DNA of 24,495 nucleotides from Phlegmacium glaucopus. Taxonomy: Eukaryota > Basidiomycota > Agaricomycetes > Agaricales > Cortinariaceae. A program made the position numbers and the translations under genes. The stretch covers positions 43,238 to 67,732 of the forward strand of contig MU130681.1 of assembly GCA_015039465.1 (NCBI GenBank). Reading direction: 5' to 3'. Under the pieces are notes generated by a model that had not been told where the DNA came from, did no database searches, and worked only from the letters and a program-made list of their open reading frames with translations. Positions 1 through 10,300 of this stretch are shown here, one piece after another (the first letter of the stretch is position 1; each line of letters begins with the position of its first letter).

Positions 1-3000
1 ATACCGTAGTGTTTTCCAGCTTCATCAAGCAAGTCTACGTCATGTAAAATATGGCCGTGTCTCCTGACTGTTTGTCTAAACTGGATAACAATGTCATTCC
101 GGATCCCTGGCTCAAACGAAAGGTGATCAGATTCAGAAGGACCAGGAATTGGATGGAGGGTAATATCATCAATCGTGAGTGACGACTCGGATGAGGGGTT
201 AAGTTGAATTCTGGTTGATCCTAGAGTGACTTCGAGAGGCCCATCTTCTTTGCCGGAATGTTTGAGTCTCAGTATAAGAATTTGGCCAGATGTTGGGGCG
301 ACGAATAAGATTAAAACTTTTGCATTCCCTCCAAGCCTACATGTGTTAGAACGCACTTCATAGCCGCCACCGTCCGTGAAAATATGTGTTGAAAAAGAGT
401 CCAACTTGAGTCGAATTTCTTTCGCGAATGTGATTAAATCATTATTGGGAGATTTGATAAATAGGGGATTACGGTGGATGGCAGGTAGATGTCCATACCA
501 AGGCCAAGATATCGAAGTCACCCATGGTAAATCACAAATTGTAGCCTGAATCCAGTTGACATGGGAATCAGAAATATCAAAATCATGTAAAGCGATGTGG
601 ATAATGTTTGTGTTTCTTTTCAGAGCATGCGAGTAGATTTCACGTGGTGTCCTACGATATATGCCGAGATAGAGCCACTTTGACCGAGAGTACCTGCATT
701 GGAAAAGAATATCGTCATCCCAAAATTGATCGAACCGTCCCATTTCAGATCCACGTTTCAAACGGAATTCGACATCCTCGATCTCGTTTTCCATTCGTAG
801 ACGGATCTCAACCCTGTATTTGGCATCGCTGATCAGATAAGGATCTTCAATCTCTCCCCTCAAATCGGATAGCGCTTCTGAATTTGGTGTTTCAACCTCT
901 TCAAAAAATTGGCGGATATATGAGGCCCACTGTCTCTGACGATGTTTTCTGTAATCATCCCAACGATTGCCTTTGTCGAGGTCGGCCAACCTTTTCTCAG
1001 CTGCACGCATCTGGGGATTGAGTCTCTTCCAGCAATTGGCCCTCCACCCCCTCGTCAATCTCTCTTTCTCCTCCACTCGATCATTGCCAATCTGGTCCAG
1101 AACATCTTTCAATTTGTTCCAGAAACGCTGCTCCCATTCATTCACCTCGTATAACAGCAACAGCTCCATCAAGTACTGTTCAAAAAACAGCCGCCGCTCC
1201 ATCTCTCCCTCTGGTAATTCTGCTGCAGGCTTCTTTTCAACTGCTTGCTTGTCAACTCGATATTCCACTCCAATTTCACCTTCTAACCTCTCCTTCGCCT
1301 CGTTGGTTATCATTTCCATTCTCCGTGCAATCCACTTGGCACGTTTCTCATCCAGCAACCGTCGCCCTCTTTCAATTGACGACTGCATGAAATAATCGCA
1401 TATAAGCAAAGATTCTTCGTTTCTCTCCTTCTCTTTCCCCTTCTCAACAGCCGTCTTCCAATCGTCTCCATTTTCTTCCTCCTTTAACCTCTGGAGCGCA
1501 CTCATGGTATCCTCCACTTTCATTGTCCAGCTGTTCTCTATAGTATATGCTTTGCTTACGTTGGCAGCTCCTAGTCGATAATGGATGTGCTCCAAGATTG
1601 ACTGATGATGTTTGCGAAGTGAATCCACGTTGTTACTATTGCTGCATACGGGGTCGGCATTGGGATCAATTTTGGCCTGGATTTCGACTTCAAGTAGAAG
1701 GTGTCCGACATCAACGAGGGGCGCATCTGAATTTGTTGAGTAGAAAGTGTCTCTTTTGTTGTCTCGGGTGTAAACTCGTGTCGTACGCTCCTTGTGATCG
1801 AAAACCGTGATATATAGAATCCGTTGTCCGAGTTTGTGCTTCTCCGCATTCTCAGGCTCATTGTGCCCATTCTCGCGCTCGTTGTCCTCATTCTCAGGCC
1901 CATCATCCTCATCCTCACTCTCACTCTCCCCATCCATAGGTACACTCCTTGTGGACGGGCGTTTCCGAGTCAAAGTATAATAAAGTGAAAGGTCAGGGCT
2001 GCTGAATGGCTCAATGAGCCCAGCGAATGACGTGATAATCTTCAGGAATTCTCGCGCTCGGGTGAGAGGCAGCACTTTGTATGTCAAGATTTCTTTGTTG
2101 TCTTTGTTGCAAGTGGGAAGGGGTTCATGTTCGTCCAGTTCAAGAATAATCTCCAATGGAGGTGCGTCGTCCCTCGTCGGATTCCAAGCCCAAATACACA
2201 ATCGCATCACAGAAAGCCCAGCTTCCAAGCAGAGCCAACTCACAGGACCGAGTTTCGATGCCGAATCCTGAACGACACTAAAACATCCAACGTACCCCAC
2301 AACAGATGCTAGGAGACCGAGAGGAGGAGGAATAGCAACAGCCATGTTGTGTGTGCATCCGTTGGATGTTTCTTCGTGTCGCGAGGCTCAACGGCAGCCT
2401 CGATATCTGTATCAGGCGTCTGGTCTCGTTTGACAAGGTATTGGTCGGAAAGAGTCGTTATTCGTCGTTGTATGAGCAGCTGAATGAGCGTGGCCGTGAT
2501 GAACCCTCCAGCAGCACGCAGAACGGGGAACGCCCATCGTGTACTTTTATGCAGGTGGTTGGTGGCACCCAGATTTATATAGATATATGGAGTAATACTG
2601 AAAGCACACAGAAGCGCAGTCGTGGCCATCATCTTGACGTTCCAAGCAGCGGACTTGTGGGATACCCCAGTTATCTGGTTTTTGTCAATGTTGAGTTTCT
2701 CGATCAATTCGTCCATTCGAGTCTCGATGATGTAGCGCCCTTGGTTCCCCCCTTTACTAGTGTCAACCATAATTAACGAAAGGTTCTCTCCCTGCGGCTC
2801 GAATCCCATATTCCCAAGTATCTTTGCTCCTTCAATATCCCCGAACGAGAAACAAGCCACCAATGTCTTGAATCCCGCTCTGACCATCCCCAGACTCCCG
2901 AATATGGACATAGGTGTCGCGGCAGCGTAAAGATATCCTCGTGTGAGTGCTGAGCTGACGTGGATTTCGCATTGCTCTGTACCAAGCAGTGGTAGAAGCG

Positions 3001-3058
3001 CTGCAATATCTTGTATTCCGCCTGTGAGAGTCGAACCAATTCCACCACTGGATGACAT
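1..3058 (-). pseudogene. Paralog A: large membrane protein, frameshifted, C-terminus cut by window edge
   Basis: The first 249 codons (3058 down to 2309) match paralog B closely: the N-terminal block with motif LPLLGTEQCE, the hydrophobic segments, and the start of the last membrane cluster. In the run of CTC codons near 2320 one base is missing relative to B, so the frame meets a TAG at 2309-2311. From about 2319 to position 1 the shifted frame is open with no stop in my reading and aligns with B to about B residue 1010; the acidic tail lies outside the window. The acidic linker (about 1845-1945) is longer than in B and rich in Glu/Asp/Asn repeats. The rest looks well preserved, so the break is recent, a sequencing error, or bypassed; I call it a pseudogene on the sequence as given. 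Start chosen at 3058 because the MSSSGG start is shared by A, B and C. Function unknown. Confidence 0.8.
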
Positions 3059-3184
3059 GGCCTCGCGATGAAAGATTTATTGTCGTAGGGAGTTCTTGAT
3101 GAAGAATGGCAGAATCGATTGCGAGAATAGCCGCCTCGAGGCACGTCAAACATTGTACCAAATATACCTAGAGTACCATTCAAG

Positions 3185-3232
3185 ATGTCAATCTATTATT
3201 GTAATCAATGTTATTTTTGTCACGATTGACAT
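3185..3232. promoter_or_regulatory. Inverted repeat upstream of paralog A
   Basis: A perfect 9-bp inverted repeat, ATGTCAATC (3185-3193) and GATTGACAT (3224-3232), with a 30-bp AT-rich spacer lies about 127-175 bp upstream of the A start codon. The same arms and spacer length occur upstream of B. It could be a paired binding site for a dimeric regulator or a hairpin in the transcript. The role is inference from position and conservation between copies. Confidence 0.4.
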
Positions 3233-3458
3233 ACCAAAGTGAATTATTACAATAACGACTGTGCGCGAGTCAGATTGATGGATTGAAGATACACGTTTAA
3301 TTTGCTCAATTTGTTATCAACACATGGCTGGACTGAGAACGTCCGAGTCAGCACGAAAGAATTCACAAACTTGAATGAAAAAGTGAATTTAAAGGAGAGT
3401 TTAGTTTTCGTATTGGAGGTGGGCGTTCTCGTGTATTAAGCGCGCGCGACGAGGACAA
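3233..3458. other. Intergenic flank of paralog A, no gene seen
   Basis: The part to about 3315 is homologous to the C upstream flank (to about 18978), ending at the shared TTTAATTTGCTCAA; beyond it the two copies diverge. I see no coding pattern or RNA gene here. The divergence point marks the edge of copy-specific material. Confidence 0.5.
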
Positions 3459-3934
3459 TCAAGAAATAAAGAACGAAAATAATAAATACATACCTGCTAA
3501 TAGCGACATGGGCTGCTGAAGAGGCATATGGATGAACGAAAAACCCCACGACGCTCCAGGGCGAACGGCCGATGTGGCGCCGGAGGCTAACCCCCAAGCC
3601 ACCCAGACAACGGACAACGCCATCGGCGAACCCCCAAAGTCAGACCGAGTGGCCTTAGATACATCGTTTGTATTTACATGAGGTGGCTGGTAAGTTGCGA
3701 ACGTGGGTGGGGGCAATTTTGTCAAGCGAACGCTTTGACGACGTCCAGGAATTCCGTGGTGTCACCAACAGGGAAATAGACCAGATGTGGCATCGTTTTA
3801 AAACAGTGTATAGACGAAAAATTTGAAGGTGAAGGAATCGGCGTGCCTGCTGATGAGGTGTGGTTAATGAACGCATAGTATTATGTGGTCGTGGTAGTGT
3901 GTTAAGGATAGATGGATTGTGTGACAAGTTAGGG

Positions 3935-4460
3935 ACAGGTAGACCACTGTCTGCTAAATTATCAGCTGACGGTATGTATATTGAAGAAATTAAAATGTTA
4001 TGAATGCTTAAAAGTAAAGTAATAATCCGTTGTAAAACGGTGTTTTGCTCTGGGCTACGAGATTTGCCCTCTTCGATGGCGTGAATGAGACATTGATTGA
4101 CTGACTTTATGTCGAAGTGAATGTTAGAATATCCTCGCGAGATGGCAAATAATAAATCGATTCCGATGGCTACGAATTCGCGTGCCACCGTTTTTCATCT
4201 CATCCTTTCTTGAAACGCCATGAATCCCGATCGCTGCCCCACAAGCATCATGTACTCAGGCGTCATCCTTGGCGGTCTCACTTGTTCCCCGGGCATAGTA
4301 CCCATCAGTAAACCTGGCAGTCGACCAGTAACACCACTCCTTGATATACCCCCAGAACTTGCAGCGTATCTTTTCCCGCTCCCTCCTTCTCCAAGATCAA
4401 GTGTCGTCAAATATGATACCAATCTCCCATGAGGACGATGCGTCGACCCAGAATTGTATT
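3935..4460 (-). pseudogene. RNase H domain fragment of the retroelement (decayed)
   Basis: The first RNase H strand with its catalytic Asp is visible as QFWVDASSSWEIGIIFDD (about 4456-4403), followed by a TGA. After a broken stretch the domain resumes at 4188 with FVAIGIDLLFAISRGY, then HFDIKSVNQ, GKSRSPEQNTVLQRI and the C-terminal IPSADNLADS (about 3976-3947). In relatives the IKSVNQ position normally reads SDNQ, so the Asp needed for metal binding is replaced by Val (GTC). The break between the two halves and this substitution both point to decay. Confidence 0.75.
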
Positions 4461-4529
4461 GATGATTTTGTGGGGTGGTGCAGCTAGGGAAGTCCGCAGA
4501 AAGGGGTAGACAAGTGTTCATGCCACCAA

Positions 4530-5064
4530 CTTAAATTGTTGATAACGCCTGGGTTTGGGGTCTTGCGAATGAATGGGGAGGTGTGGTGAAAAGATGATGT
4601 GAATCGTGATAGGGCAGGTAGGCGAGAACGACCGTCAGGAAGAGCGAGAGAGCAGTGAACAAGCGTTCCCAACATGGATTCTGTGTCTTTTCGCGAGAAT
4701 TCCGTTCAAGTTTAGTAAGGTAGCGAAATTTTTTTGTTCTGAGGAATCTCGACGGTTTTGTTTGATAAATAAATGAAACCGAGATATGAATGTGTTGACC
4801 AGTGTCGTTCAAGTTTGGCGGGTGTCTAAAAAAACACGAAGTCGTCGACCCAATTCATGGACGGTCCGATTCTTTTTGATGCGTATAGGGCTGATATGGT
4901 GTCAGCTAGTTTACCGAAAATCCCCCAGAGCTCGTGGAACCGAAAGGAGCGTTATGGTCGATATAAAAAAGATTAACCCAGTAAACAATAAAGGAGTGGA
5001 CAGCATTGGCAGGCTGCGTCGAAGTCTAGCGTGGCTGCCTCAGTCTCAGGTAGAGGTTCGGTGA
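4530..5064 (-). pseudogene. Reverse transcriptase fragment (decayed)
   Basis: The palm core reads FYIDHNAPFGSTSSGG (about 4970-4922), then, after a one-base loss, LADTISALYASKRIGPSMN and the catalytic NWVDDFVFF. The WVDD box, equivalent to the YxDD metal-binding motif of reverse transcriptases, is encoded at 4841-4852. A TAG follows directly after FVFF. Downstream pieces (PDGRSRLPALSRFTSSF and INNLSWWHEHLS in frame 4675-4484) match the connection region that precedes RNase H in this retroelement type. At least three frame changes or stops rule out a working protein. The N-terminal fingers are missing. Confidence 0.8.
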
Positions 5065-5067
5065 CTA

Positions 5068-7250
5068 TTTACGTGTTCTGAAAGGATTATTGAAAGGACT
5101 GGATTATATGCATAGTCACTAGCGATGAGAGAAACCTTAGAAACAGCCCCAGACCGAGGACAGAATGATACGTACTCAAAGTCTGGTTGGGGAGCTGAAA
5201 AAACTATACGAGCGCCACCAGGCGGTCGAACAAAGGGAGGATTGGTTTTTCGAGATCAGACGAGAGCTATCTTTTGAAAGTCTCTTGGCCAGCGTCTTGA
5301 GGAGAGTCCTTCCAGGGTTTGTGGACTACGACGACGATGAGATTCAGCCAAAGGATAATGGAAAAAAAAATAACCAAGAACTAAAGCTAAACGACAATTT
5401 CAAGTCGGAACTGAGAAAATCTATGTGCAAAAGTTTGTTTATTCCATGTTTGTAGGCATGTGCCGTTTGTGCCGAGCGTCTGATTCGAGTCCAGTCAATT
5501 CAAACTCCGATGTCATACACCGCTTCTCCTCGAGCTGGCTTTGCAACGCTAGATAATGGCCGCCTGGTTTTCGATTGCTGCCATGCTTAATTCGCAATTG
5601 AGTCTTTCGATGTGTTTGTTATATTATAGGATTGGAGCTTGGAGTGGGAAGGGAGAAGCGGTTATGCAGAGATGCATTAACAGTGTTGAGCGTTGAAAGT
5701 TCGATGGAAAGTGTAAGTTATCGGCCTTGTATGGATAATTTTTGATATTCTGGTTAGCATCTGGATATCGTTCAAAATTTCTTTACGTGCATTTATTTTC
5801 TTTTTCTCCTCAGATTCTACTGCTTAAACGTTTCTTTTTGTTTTAGGTGACTCATGAATTTACCAACCCCTTCATGTTGCAGCCAGGGATGTTCGAAGCT
5901 CTCATGAATGTACGTAAAGCTTAGCGAGGACACAGGCGTCGATAGGATTAGAGGTGCATGCAACGAGAGCATGCTCCACTTGAAGGGGGGGGACAATTAG
6001 ATAGGATCAGAGAACATGGCCCCTCTCGCCAGTCGAACCTCCCTCGCTACTCGAAAGCGTACTTTAGCTCTTGCAAATAGAGGTGTGTACCTATTTAATG
6101 TCCATGTAACGTTATTGATGACATTGACGCGTTCTAGACGAGCTCGACTTGTCATCTCTTCCTGTCACTCTAGAGGTGACCCTTCTCACGACCGTGTCTA
6201 CTCCTATGTCAAAAACCCCTAATCCTTGTTTTCTCAGATCTTGGAAGCTATGCGGACGCGTATCATTGAGCTCGAGGATGAACTAGCCCCAACACCCCCC
6301 AACGAAACATGCTCGAACGAGCATCGCGCCAAGCGCGCCTGATGCGTCAACGCCAGCTACTGCCATATCTTCCCCTGCATCGATTAAAAGACGGGCAGAA
6401 AAGAAAGATGCAGGTCAAGAAGGTATTTGATAGGTGCGATCTTTTCTCTCTTGAGGAATGTTCGTTCACACAACCCTTTTAAGCTGAAGAAGGAATGCAA
6501 ATCCGAAGCCGTGAAGTTCCGGGGCTCTCCCCAAATATAGTAAAATCGATGAGGTGTTATTCTAAGGCCGAGTTTAACCTGTGTTTCAGCGGGAAAGGAC
6601 TTTTGATCCATACAATTATTCATTTCGCAAGTCCACAATCATCCACCATTATGTTGAGTTAGGAGCACATTGTTGATCACTTCTGTAGAATTCCCAAGCC
6701 CATATTGAGTCCTTCGGGGACGAACTCAAACTATTGAAAGGCAATTCGTGGAGCAGGCGTGGTGCGTGTCGATTCCTTCTATGTTGATGATCCAGGCCAT
6801 GGACTCATGGTATCAAAATGCCTATGGAGCGAGGAAACGACAAGACTCGATCCGCCTGGCTTTGATGAGTGCAAGCAGAGGCCAATTGCCAATGTCGTCT
6901 GAGTCGTCGATCATCTGGACGCTACTTGTCGCAGGTGTGTTGCAACCAATCCTTCAAATTGTCAACTTACTCTACTGTCCCTCGCATCTTTAAGTTGAAA
7001 TTCAACCAAATTGAATTTCTCTTCCGAGTCACCCTCTAACTCCCTCCTCTCTCTATGCTATTCATTTATGTGTTAACTTTTTACAATACGTCGGCACGCT
7101 CGACGATTACTTCCATCTGCTTTTGGCTACACGAGACTATCGGAAGCTCCTTGGAAGACCAAGGGATAATTCAGAAATTTCAAGTGTTTGTACACTGATT
7201 CCTGTAACTTTATTCTAATAGCCTAAGTATTATGATTCGTACTTTAGAGG
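5068..7250 (+). pseudogene. P1: decayed multi-exon gene of unknown function, copy 1
   Basis: This segment aligns with P2 and P3 but lacks their first about 700 bp. Coding-like blocks in order: a charged helical block starting IRTQSLVGELKKLYERHQ (5166-5310) that continues into an acidic stretch VDYDDDEIQPKDNGKK; an exon-like piece EKRLCRDALTVLSVESSMES (about 5655-5712) before GTAAGT and after a TTATAG; an exon-like piece VTHEFTNPFMLQPGMFEAL (5847-5905) bounded by TTTTAG and GTACGT; a helical block ILEAMRTRIIELEDEL after TTCTCAG (about 6239-6292); and a region matching P2's FDECKKRPIANVV (about 6865-6900). Stops and shifts interrupt the later blocks. I do not recognise the family. The first ORF (5165-5455) is the longest intact piece. 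It lies between a retroelement relic and the 3' end of gene B. Confidence 0.5.
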
Positions 7251-7355
7251 TGTCATCAAAACAAGTAAAACATGAAATTCATTTGCTTTGGATCCAGTGT
7301 CGCTAGAAAGCTCGAACAAGTGGAAGAATGTAGGGATAAAGAAGCCGAATGTGGA
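7251..7355 (-). other. 3' flank of gene B, conserved between copies
   Basis: The about 100 bp after the B stop codon match the flanks after C and D, including the sequence around AAACATGAAATTCAT (7267-7281). The homology between neighbouring units continues into P, so gene 3' end and P were duplicated together. Copies C and D also have TTTATTAA here, a possible AT-rich polyadenylation signal; B does not. Confidence 0.35.
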
Positions 7356-10300
7356 CTAGTATTCCTCGGATGAGTCGGATCCTCCAGACTCTGGATCCAT
7401 TTCAAGTTCAGAATTAAATGGCATACCATAGTGTTTCCCAGCTTCATCAAGCAATTCTATGTCATGTAAAAAATGACCGTGCCAGTGGCTCTTGACTGTT
7501 TCTCTAAACTGGATAACAATGTCGTTCCGGATCCCTGGCTCAAACGAAAGGTGATCAGATTCAGAAGGACCGGGAATTGGATGGAGGGTAATATCATCAA
7601 TCGTGAGTGACGACTGGGATGAGGGGTTAAGTTGAATTGTAGTTGATCCTAGCGTAACTTCGAGAGGCACATCTTCTTTGCCGGAATATTTGAGTCTCAG
7701 TAGAAAACTTTGGCCAGATGTTGGGGCGACGAATGAGATTAAAACTTTTGCATTACGCCCAAGTCTAACTGGACCAGCATACATGTCAAACACGAAGTCA
7801 ACGAAGTCAAGGGTGTCAGCGTCCGTGAAAATATATGTGAAAGAGTCCAACTTGAGGCGAATTTCGTTCGCGAATGTGGTTAAATCATTATTGGGAGATT
7901 TGATAAATAGGGGATGACGGCGGATGGGAGGTAAACGTCCAGACCAATGATTGTGAGATATCGAAGTCACCCAAGGTAAATCACTAATTGTAGCCTGAAT
8001 CCAGTTGAGATCGGAATCAGAATCACAATGATTGAAACTGATGTGGATGATGTTTTTGTTTCCTTTCAGAACATGCGTGTAGATTTCAGGTGGTGTCCTA
8101 TGATCGACGTAGAGATAGAGCCACTTTGACCGAGAGTACCTGCATTCGAAAAGGAATTTGTCGTCCCAAAATTGATCGAACCGTCCCAATTCAGATCCAC
8201 GTTTCAAACGGAATTCGACATCCTCGAGCTCGTTTTCCATTCGTCGACGGATCTCACCCCTAGATTTGGTATCGCTGATCCAAGAAGATTTGATCTCTCT
8301 CCTCAATACGGATAGCGCTAGATCTGAATTTGGTGTTTCAACCCCTTCAAAAAATTGGCGGATATATGATGCCCACATTCTCTGAACGCTTTCTCTGATA
8401 TGATCCCAACCTTTGTCCCTGTCGAGGTCGGCCAACCTTTTCTCAGCTGTGCGCATCTGGGGATTGAGTCTCTTCCAGCAATCGGCCCTCCACTCCCTCG
8501 TCAATCTTTCTTTCTCTTCCACTCGATCGTTGCCAATCTGGTCCAGAACATCTTTCAATTTGTTCCAGAAACGTTGCTCCCATTCCTTCACCTCGTATAA
8601 CAGCAACAGCTCCATCAAATAATGTTCCCAAAACAGCCGCCATGCCATCTCCCACTCTGATAATTCTGTTGCAGGCATCTCTTCAACTGCTTGCTTGTCA
8701 ACTCGATATTCGCCTTGAAACCTCTCCTTTGCCTCTTTGGTTATCACTTCCATTCTCCGTCCAATCCACTTGATACGTTTCTCATCCAGCAGCCGTCGCT
8801 CTCTTTCAATTGACGACTGCATGAAATAATCATATATAAGCAAAGATTCTTCGTTGCGTTCCTTCTCTTTCCCCTTCTCAACAGCCATCTTCCAATCGTC
8901 TCCATTTTCTTCCTCCCTTAACCTCTGGAGCGCACTCATGGTATCCTCCACTTTCATTGTCCAGCTGTTCTCTATAGTATATGCTTTGCTTACATCGGCA
9001 GCTCCCAGTCGATACTGGATGTGCTCTAAGATCGACCGATGATGTTTGCGAAGTGAATCCACATTATTGCCGTCGCTGCATACGGGGTCGGCTTTGGGAT
9101 CAATTTTGGCATCAATCTCCACTTCAAGTAGAAAGTGTCCGACATCAACGAGGGGCGCATCCGAATTTGTTGAGTACAAAGTGTCTCTTTCATTGTCTCG
9201 GGTGTAAACTCGTGTCGTACGCTCCTTGTGATCGAAAACTGTGATATATAGAAGCCGTTCTCCGAGTTTGTGCTTCTCCGCATTCTCAGGCTCATTGTCC
9301 CCATTCTCGCGCTCATTGTCCTCATCCGCAGGTACACTCTGTTTGGATGGGCGTTTCCGAGTCAAAGTATAATAAAGTGAAAGGTCAGGGCTGCTGAATG
9401 GCTCAATGAGCCCAGCGAACGACGTGATAATCTTCAGGAAGTCTCGTGCTCGGGTGAGAGGCAACATCTTGTATGTTAAGATTTCGTGGTCGTCTTTGTT
9501 GCAAGTAGGAAGGGGTTCATGTTCGTCCAGTTCCAGAATAATCTCCAATGGAGGCGCGTCGTCCCTCGTCGGATTCCAAGCCCAAATACCCAATCGCATC
9601 ACAGAAAGCCCAGCTTCGAAGCAGAGCCAACTAACAGGACCGAGTTTCGATCTCGAATTCTGAACAACACTAAAACATCCAACATATCCCACAACAGATG
9701 CTAGGAGACCGATAAGGAGGAGAAATAGCAGCAGCCATGTGCGTGCATCTACTTGATGTTTCTTCGTGTCGTGAGGCTCAACGGCCGCCTCGATATCTGT
9801 ATTAGGAGGCTGGCCTCGTTGGACAAGGTATTGATCGGAAAGAGTCGTTATTCGTCGTTGTATGAGCAGCTGAATCAGCGTAGCCGTGATGAAGCCTCCA
9901 GTAGCACGCAGAACTGGGAATGCCCATCGTGTGCTTCTATGCAGGTTGTTGTTGGTGGCAGCCAGATTTATATAGATATATGGAGTGATACTGAGAGCAC
10001 ATAGGAGTGCGGTCGTGGCTACCATTTTGACGTTCCAAGCAGCGGACTTGTGGGATACCCCAATTATCCGGTTTTTGTCAATGTTGAGTTCCTCGATCAA
10101 TTCATCCATTCGAGTCTCGATGATGTAGCGCCCTTTGTTCCCCCCTTTACCAGTGTCAACCATTATCAAAGAAAGGTTCTCTCCCTGTGGCTCGAATCCC
10201 ATATTCCCAAGGATCTTTGCTCCTTCAATATCCCCAAATGAGAAACAAGCGACCAATGTCTTGAATCCCGCTCTGACCATCCCCAGACTCCCGAATATCG

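Larger units (their letters stand above)
3459..5064 (-). mobile_element. Retroelement relic with reverse transcriptase and RNase H pieces
   Basis: Read on the minus strand, pieces in several frames give, in order, a reverse transcriptase palm (5000-4800), a connection region (4790-4530) and an RNase H domain (4460-3935), the order of an intact pol polyprotein. The set of motifs is the kind I know from basidiomycete retroelements of the DIRS/Ngaro (tyrosine-recombinase) group; that assignment is from memory of family style, not a search. No long terminal repeats, recombinase or intact ends are visible. After the RNase H, about 3725-3459 is open in a further frame (88 codons) but not recognised. 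The relic abuts mid-P sequence at about 5066, so P1 has lost its 5' part here. Confidence 0.75.

Noticed and set aside
942..1395. Plus-strand ORFs across the genes, repeated at 8400-8622, 16663-16923 and 23163-23372
   Set aside because: Antisense shadows of the helical region; they recur only because the gene recurs.
1571..1945. A 124-codon minus ORF rich in Arg and Met
   Set aside because: It is the out-of-frame reading of the acidic linker repeat of gene A.
2773..3183. A 136-codon minus-strand ORF overlapping the start of gene A, with counterparts at 10166-10444 and 15646-18819
   Set aside because: It is the neighbouring frame of the conserved N-terminus. It looks conserved only because the copies are nearly identical DNA, and the main frame carries the membrane segments and shared start.
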